Source of the DNA: Dechloromonas sp. H13
GTDB lineage: Bacteria; Pseudomonadota; Gammaproteobacteria; Burkholderiales; Rhodocyclaceae
DNA: 64,000 nt
Direction of reading: 5' to 3'
Assembly (NCBI RefSeq): GCF_009469615.1
Contig: NZ_SSXX01000002.1
Location: 207,501 to 271,500, forward strand
This document shows, piece after piece, positions 9,009 through 17,984 of the stretch. The notes under the pieces were generated by a model. The model searched no databases. It was not told where the DNA came from and saw only the letters and a program-made list of their open reading frames with translations. The translations under genes and the position numbers were made by a program. Each line of letters begins with the position of its first letter. The first letter of the stretch is position 1.

Positions 9009-9574
9009 AGCGCTGGCGTGGCGACGGCTGGCTGAAGGGCGCGCGCTGGGCGTTTTCGCCGAACCAGGGACAGCGGCCGGCCGGCTGCACGGTTTCGCTG
9101 GTCGTGCTGCACAACATCAGCCTGCCGCCCGACGATTTCTCGGGCGACTGGATCGAGCGCTTTTTCACCAACCGCCTGGATCCGCAGGCGCATCCGTATT
9201 TCCGGACGATCGCCGAACTCCGGGTGTCGGCGCATTTTCTGGTGCGGCGCGACGGTCGCGTGATCCAGTTCGTCGGTTGCGACCGGCGCGCCTGGCATGC
9301 CGGCCAGTCGGCCTGGCAGGGCCGGGAAAACTGCAACGACTATTCGATCGGGATCGAACTCGAGGGCAGCGACGGCCAGCCGTTCACGCTGGCGCAGTAT
9401 GCGGCGCTGTGGCCGTTGCTGGCCAGGCTCCGGCAACGTTACCCGATCACCGGGCTGGCCGGTCATAGCCATGTGGCGCCTGGGCGAAAGACCGATCCCG
9501 GGCCGTACTTCGACTGGGCCGCGGCGCGGGCCCGCTTTCCCGCCCTTACCTTACCGGCCGAAGTAGGCGGCTAG
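9005..9574 (+). CDS. ampD: 1,6-anhydro-N-acetylmuramyl-L-alanine amidase AmpD
   Basis: Cytosolic zinc amidase that strips the peptide from anhydro-muropeptides in peptidoglycan recycling and thereby keeps AmpR-type beta-lactamase induction low. 189 residues of N-acetylmuramoyl-L-alanine amidase type 2: first zinc ligand in VVLHNIS (His36), catalytic glutamate in GIELEG, and the second histidine and aspartate ligands in HSHVAPGRKTDPG. It starts at a GTG that overlaps the pilR stop by four bases. The 3' end overlaps the convergent aminotransferase by 24 bases. Confidence 0.95.
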   Translation: MKRWRGDGWLKGARWAFSPNQGQRPAGCTVSLVVLHNISLPPDDFSGDWIERFFTNRLDPQAHPYFRTIAELRVSAHFLVRRDGRVIQFVGCDRRAWHAGQSAWQGRENCNDYSIGIELEGSDGQPFTLAQYAALWPLLARLRQRYPITGLAGHSHVAPGRKTDPGPYFDWAAARARFPALTLPAEVGG

Positions 9575-10714
9575 ACGGTCGACCGCTTCGCCCAGGCGGT
9601 CGATGCCGGTGGTGTAAGCGAAGCGAATGTGCCTTTCCGGTTCGTTGCTGCCGAAATCGAGACCGGGGGTGGCGGCGACGCCGACCTTTTCCAGCAGGTC
9701 GCGGGCCAGCACGAAGCTGTCGTCGCACAGGCCGGAACAATCGCAATACAGGTAGAAGGCACCTTCCGGGCGGGCGGTGACGCGGAAACCGATATTTTCG
9801 AGGGCCGGCGCGAGAAAATCCCGGCGCCGCCGGAATTCGCCGCGGCGTTCTTCGAGAATGGCGATGGTCTCGGGTGCGAAGGCGGCCAGCGCCGCGTGCT
9901 GCGCCGGCGTCGACGGGCAGAGCACGAGGTTCTGCGCCAGTTTCTCGACGTCGCGGACGTAGGACTCGGGAACGACCATCCAGCCCAGTCGCCAGCCGGT
10001 CATCTGGAAATACTTCGAAAAGCTGTTGATGACCCAGATGTCGTCGCCGGCCGCGCAGGCCGTCGGCGCGTCGATTTCGTAGGTCAGGCCGTGGTAGATC
10101 TCGTCGACCATGAAATGACCGTCCTTCTCGCGACAGGTCGCGGCTAGCGCGGCGATCTCCGGGAGCGTCAGCAGGGTCCCGGTCGGATTGGCCGGAGAGG
10201 CGACCAGCAGGCCCGCCGTGTCAGCGCTCCAGTGGGCGCGCAGCAACTCGGGCGTCGGCTGGAAATTGCTTGCCGGTCCGACCGGGATGCTGCGCGGCCG
10301 CCCTTCGTAGGCGCGCAGGATATGGCGGTTGCACGGGTAGCCGGGGTCGGCGAGCAGCCATTCGCGACCGGGGTCGGCCAGGCAGGCGAACGCCAGGTTC
10401 AGCGCCCCGGAAGCGCCGTTGGTGACGGCGATGCGGCTGGCCGGAACGGGCACGCCGTAGCGGCTGCGGTAGAAATCCGCGATCGCCTCGCGCAGTTCGG
10501 GCAGGCCGAGCGCCTGGGTATAGAGCGTTTTGCCCTGTTTTATCGCGTCGACCGCAGCAGTTGCAATTGGCGCCGGCGTCGGGAAATCGGGTTCGCCGAC
10601 TTCCATGTGGATGATGTCGCGGCCTTCGGCCTGCAACTGATGAGCGCGGGTGAAGAGTTCCACCACATGGAAGGGTTCGATGTCGGCAAGGCGGCGGGCG
10701 GGGCGGTAGGTCAT
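9551..10714 (-). CDS. PLP-dependent aminotransferase, class I/II
   Basis: A 387-residue fold-type I aminotransferase. Substrate-binding GEPDFPTP is at 40-47, SPANPTGT at about 173-180, and the Schiff-base lysine is Lys234 in NSFSKYFQMTGWR. It belongs to the AspC/AlaT-like group; amino-donor specificity cannot be read from sequence. I chose the ATG at 10714 (MTYRPARR), where similarity to the family begins, over a start at 10759. A terminator for the upstream pckG transcript lies just before it. Confidence 0.88.
   Translation of the reverse strand: MTYRPARRLADIEPFHVVELFTRAHQLQAEGRDIIHMEVGEPDFPTPAPIATAAVDAIKQGKTLYTQALGLPELREAIADFYRSRYGVPVPASRIAVTNGASGALNLAFACLADPGREWLLADPGYPCNRHILRAYEGRPRSIPVGPASNFQPTPELLRAHWSADTAGLLVASPANPTGTLLTLPEIAALAATCREKDGHFMVDEIYHGLTYEIDAPTACAAGDDIWVINSFSKYFQMTGWRLGWMVVPESYVRDVEKLAQNLVLCPSTPAQHAALAAFAPETIAILEERRGEFRRRRDFLAPALENIGFRVTARPEGAFYLYCDCSGLCDDSFVLARDLLEKVGVAATPGLDFGSNEPERHIRFAYTTGIDRLGEAVDRLAAYFGR
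10547..10558 (+). repeat. Dispersed motif copy (GTYGACCGCARC)
   Basis: GTCGACCGCAGC, preceded by T-rich TTTTGCCCTGTTTTATCGC. Lies inside the aminotransferase gene, antisense to it (codons for AAVDA). Confidence 0.6.
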
Positions 10715-10742
10715 GGCGGTTCTGCGGACGATGGCGGAAACG

Positions 10743-10773
10743 GAAAAGAAAACGGCCACCCGCAGGTGGCCGT
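10743..10773 (-). terminator. Intrinsic terminator of pckG
   Basis: Read on the minus strand, ACGGCCACC and GGTGGCCGT form a nine-pair stem with a short loop, followed by TTTCTTTT. It lies 23 bases past the pckG stop codon. Confidence 0.85.
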
Positions 10774-10795
10774 CCGATTATCGCTCAGGTGAAGC

Positions 10796-12640
10796 TTATG
10801 CGGCGTCCTTGAAGATGCCCATCTCGAACAGTTCGCGCTTGAGCACCAGTTCGCGCGGCATCTTCTCGCCCATCTTGTCGAACCACTCCTTGTGGCCGGC
10901 CAGTTCGGCCTTCCAGGCGTCGGCGTCGATGGTGGTCAGCGCCTCGAACTCGGCCTTGTTGACTTCCAGGCCGTTCCAGTCGATGTCCTCGAACTTCGGC
11001 ATCCAGCCGAGCACGGTTTCCTTGGCGGCGACGGTGCCCTTGCAGCGCTGGACGATCCACTTGAGGACGCGCATGTTGTCACCGAAGCCCGGCCACATAA
11101 ACTCGCCCTTCTCGTTCATGCGGAACCAGTTCACGCAGAAGATCTTCGGCGTGGCATCGACGGCCTTGCCCATGCGCAGCCAGTGGTTGAAGTAGTCACC
11201 CATGTGGTAGCCGCAGAACGGCAGCATGGCGAACGGGTCGCGACGGACGACACCCTGCTGGCCGAAGGCGGCAGCGGTGGTTTCGGAACCGAGCGTGGCG
11301 GCCATGTAGACGCCGTAGTTCCAGTTGAAGGCCTGGTAGACCAGCGGCACGGTGGTGGCGCGACGGCCGCCGAAAATGAAGGCGGAAATCGGCACGCCGG
11401 CGGGATCTTCCCAGGCCGGGTCGACCGACGGACACTGGCTTGCCGGGGCGGTGAAGCGGGAGTTGGCGTGCGCGGCCTTCTTGCCGGCCTTGCCGTCGGC
11501 CGGCGTCCAGTCGTTGCCCTGCCAGTCGATCAGGTGGGCCGGGGCTTCCTTGGTCAGGCCTTCCCACCACACGTCGCCGTCGTCGGTCAGCGCGACGTTG
11601 GTGAAGATGATGTTTTCCTTGAGCGTTGCCAGCGCGTTGAAGTTGGTCTTTTCCGAGGTGCCCGGCGCGACGCCGAAGAAGCCGGCTTCCGGGTTGATGG
11701 CGTAGAAGCGGGTGACGCCGTCGGCATCGACGCGCGGCTTGATCCAGGCGATGTCGTCGCCGATGGTGGTGATCTTCCAGCCGTCCAGGGTCTTCGGCGG
11801 GATCAGCATGGCGAAGTTGGTCTTGCCGCAGGCCGACGGGAAGGCGGCGGCGACGTAGGACTTCTCGCCCTCCGGCGACTCGACGCCGAGGATGAGCATG
11901 TGTTCGGCCAGCCAGCCCTGGTCGCGCGCCATGTTGGAGGCGATGCGCAGCGCGAAGCACTTCTTGCCGAGCAGGGCGTTGCCGCCGTAGCCGGAGCCGT
12001 AGGACCAGATTTCGCGGGTTTCCGGGTAATGGACGATGTACTTGACGGTCGGGTTGCACGGCCACTTGGCATCCTGCTGGCCCGGTTCGAGCGGGGCGCC
12101 GACAGTGTGGATGCACGGAACGAATTCGCCGTCGGTGCCGAGCACGTCGAACACGGCCTTGCCCATGCGGGTCATGGTGCGCATGTTGGTCACGACGTAG
12201 GCGGAATCAGTGATCTCGAAGCCGATGTGGGCGATCGGCGAGCCGAGCGGGCCCATGCTGAACGGAATGACGTACATCGTGCGGCCCTTCATGCAGCCCT
12301 TGAACAGGCCGTTGAGGGTCTCGCGCATCTTGGCCGGTTCCTCCCAGTTGTTGGTCGGGCCGGCATCTTCCTTCTTCTCGGAGCAGATGTAGGTGCGGTC
12401 TTCGACGCGGGCGACGTCGGACGGGTCGGAGAAGGCGAGATAGGAGTTCGGGCGCTTTTCCGGGTTGAGCCTGATCAGCGTGCCGGCCTCTACCATTTCG
12501 GCGCACAGGCGGTCATACTCTTCCTGCGATCCGTCGGCCCAGTGGATACGTTCGGGCTGGGTCAGCGCGGCGATTTCGGCGACCCATTTCTTCAGGCCTT
12601 CGTGTTTGACGTAGTCAGGTGCATTCAGCGGTGCGGTCAT
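10796..12640 (-). CDS. pckG: Phosphoenolpyruvate carboxykinase (GTP)
   Basis: Converts oxaloacetate plus GTP to PEP, CO2 and GDP, the first committed step of gluconeogenesis from organic acids. The 614-residue length and motifs are those of the GTP class: the kinase-1 loop [13 protein letters not shown], the kinase-2 region TIGDDIAW, and FGGRR. I chose the ATG at 12640 (MTAPLNAP), preceded by GGAGAGAGAC; the frame extends to 12658. It is divergent from maeB across about 245 bases, so the PEP-oxaloacetate and malate-pyruvate routes probably share a control region. Confidence 0.97.
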   Translation of the reverse strand: MTAPLNAPDYVKHEGLKKWVAEIAALTQPERIHWADGSQEEYDRLCAEMVEAGTLIRLNPEKRPNSYLAFSDPSDVARVEDRTYICSEKKEDAGPTNNWEEPAKMRETLNGLFKGCMKGRTMYVIPFSMGPLGSPIAHIGFEITDSAYVVTNMRTMTRMGKAVFDVLGTDGEFVPCIHTVGAPLEPGQQDAKWPCNPTVKYIVHYPETREIWSYGSGYGGNALLGKKCFALRIASNMARDQGWLAEHMLILGVESPEGEKSYVAAAFPSACGKTNFAMLIPPKTLDGWKITTIGDDIAWIKPRVDADGVTRFYAINPEAGFFGVAPGTSEKTNFNALATLKENIIFTNVALTDDGDVWWEGLTKEAPAHLIDWQGNDWTPADGKAGKKAAHANSRFTAPASQCPSVDPAWEDPAGVPISAFIFGGRRATTVPLVYQAFNWNYGVYMAATLGSETTAAAFGQQGVVRRDPFAMLPFCGYHMGDYFNHWLRMGKAVDATPKIFCVNWFRMNEKGEFMWPGFGDNMRVLKWIVQRCKGTVAAKETVLGWMPKFEDIDWNGLEVNKAEFEALTTIDADAWKAELAGHKEWFDKMGEKMPRELVLKRELFEMGIFKDAA

Positions 12641-12809
12641 GGCGATGTCTCTCTCCAAGTTACTGAAATAGATAAACTTTACGCCAGTCGCCGGAAGCTG
12701 CCACCAAGACTTCGAGCGGCGCGGAGCCGTCGGCTGGGAAGCCCGTAATTATGCATCAAGTCAGGGTAAACATCCACTTGACTTTGTTCGGCTACGTGAT
12801 ATCCGCAGC

Positions 12810-12837
12810 TTGGCAGCCCGTGCCGGCATGATATAAT
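12810..12837 (+). promoter_or_regulatory. Sigma70 promoter of maeB
   Basis: TTGGCA at 12810-12815 and a consensus TATAAT at 12832-12837 are 16 bases apart. The expected transcript start is near 12844, about 40 bases before the maeB ATG. Confidence 0.75.
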
Positions 12838-12859
12838 TTTTGCACTATTCAAAAATCGT

Positions 12860-12874
12860 TTTCATAATACGAAA
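12860..12874. promoter_or_regulatory. Candidate operator (near-palindrome) in the maeB leader
   Basis: TTTCATAATACGAAA is a 15-base palindrome with one mismatched pair, lying between the -10 box and the GGAGG of maeB, a position suited to repression. Its TTTC...GAAA shape resembles sites of IclR-family regulators (family knowledge), and an IclR gene lies about 3.5 kb downstream; the link is inference. Confidence 0.4.
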
Positions 12875-12885
12875 CGGAGGCAGAC

Positions 12886-15165
12886 ATGGATCCCAAGCAG
12901 CTGCGCGAGTCCGCGCTCTATTACCACCGTCACCCGAAGCCCGGGAAGATAGCGGTCACCCCGATCAAGCAGTTGACCAACCAGTACGACCTGTCGATGG
13001 CCTACTCGCCGGGCGTCGCCTTCGCCTGCGAGGAAATCGTTGCCGACCCGGTCGAGGCCAGCACGCTGACCGCGCGCGGCAACCTGGTCGGCGTCATCAC
13101 CAACGGCACCGCCGTCCTCGGCCTCGGGCCGATCGGCCCGTTGGCCGCCAAGCCGGTGATGGAAGGCAAGGGCGTCCTGTTCAAGAAATTCGCCAACATC
13201 GACGTCTTCGACCTTGAAATCGACGAACGCGACCCCGACAAGCTGATCGACACCATCGCCTCGCTGGAGCCGACCTTCGGCGGCATCAACCTCGAAGACA
13301 TCAAGGCGCCCGAATGCTTCTACATCGAGAAGAAGCTGCGCGAGCGGATGAAGATCCCCGTCTTCCACGACGACCAGCACGGCACCGCCATCGTCGTCGG
13401 GGCGGCGGCGCTCAACGGCCTGCACCTGATCGGCAAGGACCTGTCGCAGGTCAAGATCGTCACCTCCGGCGCCGGCGCCGCCGCGCTCGCCTGCCTCGAC
13501 CTGCTGGTCATGCTCGGGGCACCGGTCGAGAACATCTGGGTTACCGACATCAAGGGCCTGGTCTACGAAGGCCGTGTCGAGGAAATGGACGAGATCAAGG
13601 CGCGCTACGCAAAAAAGACCGACGCCCGTACGCTGGGTGAGGTGATCGCAGGGGCGGACGTTTTCCTCGGCCTCTCCGCCGGCGGCGTGCTGAAACCCGA
13701 GATGGTCGCCAAAATGGCCGCCAACCCGCTGATCATGGCGCTTGCCAACCCGACCCCGGAAATCACGCCGGAACTGGTCAAGAGCGTGCGCGACGACGCC
13801 ATCATGTGCACCGGCCGTTCGGACTACCCGAACCAGGTCAACAACGTCCTCTGCTTCCCCTTCATCTTCCGCGGCGCCCTCGACGTCGGCGCGACCACCA
13901 TCACCGAGGAAATGAAGATGGCGGCGGTCCGCGCCATCGCCGAACTCGCCCGCGCCGAGCAATCGGAAGTGGTGGCCTCGGCCTATGGCGAAAAGGTCAC
14001 CGGCTTCGGCCCCGAATACCTGATTCCGCGCCCCTTCGACCCGCGCCTGATCGTCAAGATCGCGCCGGCGGTCGCCAAGGCCGGCATGGACTCCGGCGTC
14101 GCGACGCGGCCGATCCAGGACTGGGCCGCCTACGTCCAGGGGCTCAACGAATTCGTCTACCACTCCGGCATGATCATGAAGCCGGTCTTCTCGCAGGCCA
14201 AGCTGGCGCCCAAGCGCATCGTCTTCGCCGAGGGCGAGGACGAGCGCGTGCTGCGCGCCGTGCAGGTCGTGGTCGACGAGGGCATCGCCCGCCCGATCCT
14301 GATCGGCCGCCCCGGGGAAATCGCGCGGCGGATCGAGGCCTCGGGCCTGCGCATCCGCCCGGGCAGCGACTACGAGGTGATCCATGCCGACGATTCGGAA
14401 TTCTTCGACCGCCATTTCGACGAGTTCTGGCAGACCTACCATCGCCTGACCGAACGCAAGGGCGTCTCGCCGGACTACGCGCGGCGCGAGGTGCGGCGCC
14501 GGGCGACGCTGTACGGCGCGCTGATGGTCCGTCTCGGCCATGCCGACGGCCTCATCTGCGGCACCTTCGGGCGCCATGAAACGCACCGCGAGTACGTGCA
14601 GAGCGTGATCGGCACCCAGGCCGGGCGCGACCGCTACTATTCGATGAACCTGCTGATGCTGCCGGGGCGCACGGTCTTCATTGCCGATACCTACATCAAC
14701 TACGATCCGAGCGCCGAGCAGCTGGCCGACATGACCCTGCTCGCCGCCGAGGAAATCCGCAACTTCGGCATGCAGCCGAAGGTCGCGCTGCTTTCCCATT
14801 CGACCTTCGGGACGGCGGATACGCCGACTGCGCTGAAGATGCGCCAGGTGCTGGCGATCCTCGAGCAGCGGGCGCCGGACCTCGAGGTCGATGGCGAAAT
14901 GCACGGCGATGCCGCGCTGGACGAGGAAATCCGCCTCGGCGCCTTCCCCAATTCGCGCTTCAAGGGCCAGGCCAACCTGCTGGTGATGCCGACGCTCGAT
15001 GCCGCCAACATTTCGTTCAACCTGCTCAAGGTGGCGGCTGGGGACAACCTGACCATCGGCCCCATCCTGCTCGGCGCCGCACGGCCCGTCCATATCCTGA
15101 CCCCCACCGCCACCGTCCGCCGCATCGTCAATATGACCGCGCTGACTGTCGTCGACGCAAGGTGA
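12886..15165 (+). CDS. maeB: NADP-dependent malic enzyme with C-terminal phosphotransacetylase-like domain
   Basis: Oxidatively decarboxylates malate to pyruvate, producing NADPH. The 759 residues fit the MaeB class: an N-terminal malic enzyme half with MAYSPGVA, the NAD(P)-binding [14 protein letters not shown] region and [10 protein letters not shown], and from about residue 430 a phosphate acetyl/butyryltransferase-like half that in relatives is regulatory (acetyl-CoA binding) and not catalytic. The ATG follows GGAGG by a good distance. Together with pckG it sets flux at the C4/C3 node during growth on organic acids. Confidence 0.96.
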   Translation: MDPKQLRESALYYHRHPKPGKIAVTPIKQLTNQYDLSMAYSPGVAFACEEIVADPVEASTLTARGNLVGVITNGTAVLGLGPIGPLAAKPVMEGKGVLFKKFANIDVFDLEIDERDPDKLIDTIASLEPTFGGINLEDIKAPECFYIEKKLRERMKIPVFHDDQHGTAIVVGAAALNGLHLIGKDLSQVKIVTSGAGAAALACLDLLVMLGAPVENIWVTDIKGLVYEGRVEEMDEIKARYAKKTDARTLGEVIAGADVFLGLSAGGVLKPEMVAKMAANPLIMALANPTPEITPELVKSVRDDAIMCTGRSDYPNQVNNVLCFPFIFRGALDVGATTITEEMKMAAVRAIAELARAEQSEVVASAYGEKVTGFGPEYLIPRPFDPRLIVKIAPAVAKAGMDSGVATRPIQDWAAYVQGLNEFVYHSGMIMKPVFSQAKLAPKRIVFAEGEDERVLRAVQVVVDEGIARPILIGRPGEIARRIEASGLRIRPGSDYEVIHADDSEFFDRHFDEFWQTYHRLTERKGVSPDYARREVRRRATLYGALMVRLGHADGLICGTFGRHETHREYVQSVIGTQAGRDRYYSMNLLMLPGRTVFIADTYINYDPSAEQLADMTLLAAEEIRNFGMQPKVALLSHSTFGTADTPTALKMRQVLAILEQRAPDLEVDGEMHGDAALDEEIRLGAFPNSRFKGQANLLVMPTLDAANISFNLLKVAAGDNLTIGPILLGAARPVHILTPTATVRRIVNMTALTVVDAR

Positions 15166-15269
15166 CAAAGAGTCTTAACTTATTGTCCTATCTATCTATT
15201 TTTGTTGATTTTTGCAAGCCTCCTGCTAAACTAGGCTAAAATTTGCAGCGTGTTGGCAGGAGTTTGCAT

Positions 15270-16352
15270 ATGAAACAGGTACTCAAGGCAGCCGTGCTGC
15301 TGGGTGCGTTGCTGGGGGCAGGGCTGAGTGTCCCAGGCCATGCGGCGACCGACGTCAAGAAGCCGCAGGCAGTCGCCAAGAAGGATGGTTCCAAGGATGT
15401 CGCTGCCGCCAAACTGGGCAGCAGGAAGGCGGTCGCCTCGACCCGCAAGGCGCCGGCCAAATCGGCGGCCGCCCCAGCCAAGGCAGCGCCGAAGTCGGCA
15501 TCTCGGGCGGCGGCGCCGGAGAAGACCGCCAGCAGCCAAGGCGTCAGGAAGTCGATGCGCAAGGTCAGCATGGCCGACATCGAACCGAGCCGCTTGGCAC
15601 TCTATTCGGCCTCGGCCTTGGTCATAGACCAGGAAACCGGGCAGCCGCTGCTGGAAAAACAGTCCGACACCGTCGTGCCGATCGCCTCGATTTCCAAGCT
15701 GATGACGGCAATGGTCGTCCTCGACGCCAAACTCGATCTCAATGAAGTCATCGCGATCGGCGACGACGACGTCGATGGCCTGAAGGGCACCCGCTCGCGC
15801 CTGCCGGTGGGAACGACGATGACGCGCGAAACGGCGATGCTGCTGGCCCTGATGTCTTCCGAAAACCGTGCAGCGAATGCCCTTGGTCGCCACTATCCGG
15901 GCGGTCTGCCGGCCTTCGTCAAGGCCATGAACCAGAAGGCGCACGCGCTGGGCATGTTCAGCTCACGCTTCGAGGAGCCGACCGGCCTGTCCAGCAACAA
16001 CGTGTCGACCGCCCGCGATCTGGCGCGCATGGTGGCGGCCGCCGCCCGCTACCCGGAGATCCGCAATTTCTCGACGACCGGCGAGGCCCGTGTCGACCTG
16101 AACGGCCATATCCGCGACTTCCACAATACCAACGCCCTGGTGCGCAGCGACAATTGGGAAATCGGCGTCTCCAAGACTGGCTACATTTCCGAGGCGGGGC
16201 GCTGCCTGGTCATGCAGGCGCGCGTTGCCGACAAGCCGGTCGTGATCGTGTTGCTCGACTCCGCCGGCAAGATGACGCGGGTTGGCGATGCCAACCGGAT
16301 CAAGCGCTGGATGGAAAGCGCCAGCCTGACGCCGGAGCGCCGGCCGGTCTGA
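15270..16352 (+). CDS. pbpG: D-alanyl-D-alanine endopeptidase (PBP7/8 type)
   Basis: Periplasmic low-molecular-weight penicillin-binding protein that cleaves peptidoglycan cross-links. 360 residues: signal peptide ending near GHAA (about residue 26), then a Lys/Ala-rich linker of some 70 residues reminiscent of histone H1-like tails, then the S11 peptidase domain with SxxK at Ser140-Lys143, SEN at 197-199 and KTG at 302-304. I chose the ATG at 15270, eight bases after GGCAGGAG. The low-complexity linker is longer than in E. coli PbpG. A terminator follows. Confidence 0.92.
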   Translation: MKQVLKAAVLLGALLGAGLSVPGHAATDVKKPQAVAKKDGSKDVAAAKLGSRKAVASTRKAPAKSAAAPAKAAPKSASRAAAPEKTASSQGVRKSMRKVSMADIEPSRLALYSASALVIDQETGQPLLEKQSDTVVPIASISKLMTAMVVLDAKLDLNEVIAIGDDDVDGLKGTRSRLPVGTTMTRETAMLLALMSSENRAANALGRHYPGGLPAFVKAMNQKAHALGMFSSRFEEPTGLSSNNVSTARDLARMVAAAARYPEIRNFSTTGEARVDLNGHIRDFHNTNALVRSDNWEIGVSKTGYISEAGRCLVMQARVADKPVVIVLLDSAGKMTRVGDANRIKRWMESASLTPERRPV

Positions 16353-16376
16353 TCCTCGTCCGGATAGGATGCAACG

Positions 16377-16405
16377 GGGCTGCCAGTGGCAGCCCTATTT
16401 TTTTA
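16377..16405 (+). terminator. Intrinsic terminator of the PBP7 gene
   Basis: GGGCTGCC and GGCAGCCC form an eight-pair stem with loop AGT, followed by TATTTTTTTAT. The T-run overlaps the stop codon of the convergent IclR gene, so the two 3' ends are as close as they can be. Confidence 0.88.
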
Positions 16406-17183
16406 TCCCGGAATAACCGAGTGCGTGCGAGATGGCGTCGGCAGCCTTCCTGACCTGGGGAACCCAGGCTGGATCGTGGCGGTCGGCCGGCGCCGAAACC
16501 GAAAGCGCGGCGACGATGTGGCCTTCCTCGTCGTAGATGGGGGCTGCCAGGCATTTGAGCCCGATTTCCGCTTCCTCGTCGTCGTAGGCAATGCCGTGCC
16601 GGCGCACCTTGTCGAGTTCCTTCTCGAGCGTCGCGAGCGTGGTCAATGAACGCGGCGTCTTGCCGGGCAGTCCGGTGCGCTTGGCGTAGTCGCGGACCTG
16701 CTGCGACGAATCGGCGGCCAGGAAGAGCTTGCCGAGCGAGGTCAGGTGCAGCGGTGCACGCCCGCCGACCAGATAGACGACACGCACCAGCGCCCGGCCG
16801 GACGAGGTGCGCTCGATATAGACGATCTCGTCGTCGTAGCGCGCGCCAAGGTTGATCGCCTCGCCGATGGTCTCGTGCAGTTCCTGCATGAAGGGCAGGG
16901 CGATCTCACGTACGTTGATGCGCGACTTCACCAGGTTGCCGAGTTCGAGCAGGCGGATGCCGAGGCGATAGGTGCCGGCGTCCTGGCGTTCGACGAAACG
17001 CGCCGCCGTCATCGCCGCCAGGATGCGGTGCGCGGTGGACGGGTGGAGTTCGGTGACGCTCGCCAGGTGCTTGAGGGTGGCTGCCTCGGAGGTCGCGGCA
17101 AGGGCGTCGAGGAGTGTCATCATGCGCTCGATGACCTGGATCGAACCGGGCGTCTTGGCAGACCCGCTGGCGGTTTCGGACAA
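16395..17183 (-). CDS. IclR family transcriptional regulator
   Basis: DNA-binding regulator of 262 residues: winged helix-turn-helix at roughly residues 15-75 (LKHLASVTELHPSTAHRIL) and a C-terminal GAF-like effector domain. Divergent from lutA with about 70 bases between the starts, so control of the lactate-utilisation operon is the simplest inference. IclR proteins often sense small carboxylic acids, which would fit lactate or pyruvate. It may also act on maeB (see candidate operator). The last codons (AAA AAA TAG) form the T-run of the opposite terminator. Confidence 0.9.
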   Translation of the reverse strand: MSETASGSAKTPGSIQVIERMMTLLDALAATSEAATLKHLASVTELHPSTAHRILAAMTAARFVERQDAGTYRLGIRLLELGNLVKSRINVREIALPFMQELHETIGEAINLGARYDDEIVYIERTSSGRALVRVVYLVGGRAPLHLTSLGKLFLAADSSQQVRDYAKRTGLPGKTPRSLTTLATLEKELDKVRRHGIAYDDEEAEIGLKCLAAPIYDEEGHIVAALSVSAPADRHDPAWVPQVRKAADAISHALGYSGIKK

Positions 17184-17252
17184 CTGGATTCCTTTATTGG
17201 TGCGGTTTGAGTAGCATTAGCCACTTTCTCTCTTGTGCGCCGCAATATTAGC

Positions 17253-17984
17253 ATGCGCTTGGCCCTCTACGTTACCTGCCTGGTCGACCTGATGCGTCCC
17301 GCCGTCGGCCTGGCGGCGCTGCGTCTGCTGGAGGAAGCCGGTTGCGAGGTGGTCGTGCCGGCGGCGCAGACCTGCTGCGGTCAACCCGCCTGGAGTGCCG
17401 GAAATCGCGATCTGGCGCGCGACCTGGCGCAGAAGGCGATCGCCGAGCTGGAAGGCTGCGACTACGTGGTGATTCCCTCGGGCTCGTGCGCGGACCAGAT
17501 CCGCAACGTCTATCCGCAACTGCTTGCCGACGATCCGGCCTGGGCGGCGCGCGCGCAGGCGGTCGCCGCGCGCAGCCACGAACTGACCGCCTTCCTTGCC
17601 GACGTGCTGGCGCTCGATGCGGTGCCGGGGGCGTTCGCCGGCAGCGTCACCTATCACGATTCGTGCAAGGGCCTGCGCGGCCTCGGCGTCAAGGCGCAGC
17701 CGCGGGAGCTGCTGGCCCGGGTGCGCGGACTGACGCTGGCCGAAATGCGCGACTGCGAGGAATGCTGCGGTTTCGGCGGCGCCTTCGCGGTACGTTTCGG
17801 CGACATCTCGACCGCCATCGTCGATCGCAAGTGCGAGGCGATTGCCGCCGCCGGCGCCGATGCCGTGGTCGGCGGCGACCTTGGCTGCCTGCTCAATATC
17901 GAAGGTCGCCTGCGGCGGCGCGGCGACACGCGTACCCGGGTTCTGCATGTGGCCGAAGTGCTGGCCGGGGCCGAGCCGGCATGA
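17253..17984 (+). CDS. lutA: Lactate utilisation protein A, (Fe-S)-binding subunit
   Basis: LutA/LldE-type CCG-domain protein of the LutABC L-lactate dehydrogenase complex, expected at the cytoplasmic face of the membrane. Two cysteine-rich CCG motifs are present: TCCGQ at about 40-44 and CEECCGFGG in the second half, as in heterodisulfide reductase subunit B relatives that bind non-cubane Fe-S clusters. 243 residues from the ATG at 17253; the frame opens slightly upstream at a TTG. First gene of a six-gene overlapping operon; its TGA overlaps the lutB ATG. Confidence 0.93.
   Translation: MRLALYVTCLVDLMRPAVGLAALRLLEEAGCEVVVPAAQTCCGQPAWSAGNRDLARDLAQKAIAELEGCDYVVIPSGSCADQIRNVYPQLLADDPAWAARAQAVAARSHELTAFLADVLALDAVPGAFAGSVTYHDSCKGLRGLGVKAQPRELLARVRGLTLAEMRDCEECCGFGGAFAVRFGDISTAIVDRKCEAIAAAGADAVVGGDLGCLLNIEGRLRRRGDTRTRVLHVAEVLAGAEPA

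Larger units (their letters stand above)
12641..12885. promoter_or_regulatory. Shared pckG/maeB control region
   Basis: A relatively AT-rich divergent intergenic region. It contains the maeB promoter and the near-palindrome at 12860-12874, listed separately. Another TTGACT at 12778-12783 lacks a matching -10. I could not identify a confident pckG promoter, although the AT-rich stretch directly upstream of its ribosome binding site is the likely place. Confidence 0.5.

Noticed and set aside
10892-12748. A 618-codon open frame on the + strand
   Set aside because: Antisense shadow of pckG.
12862-15168. A 768-codon open frame on the - strand
   Set aside because: Exact shadow of maeB; no signal, domain or ribosome binding site, and composition is typical of an antisense frame.
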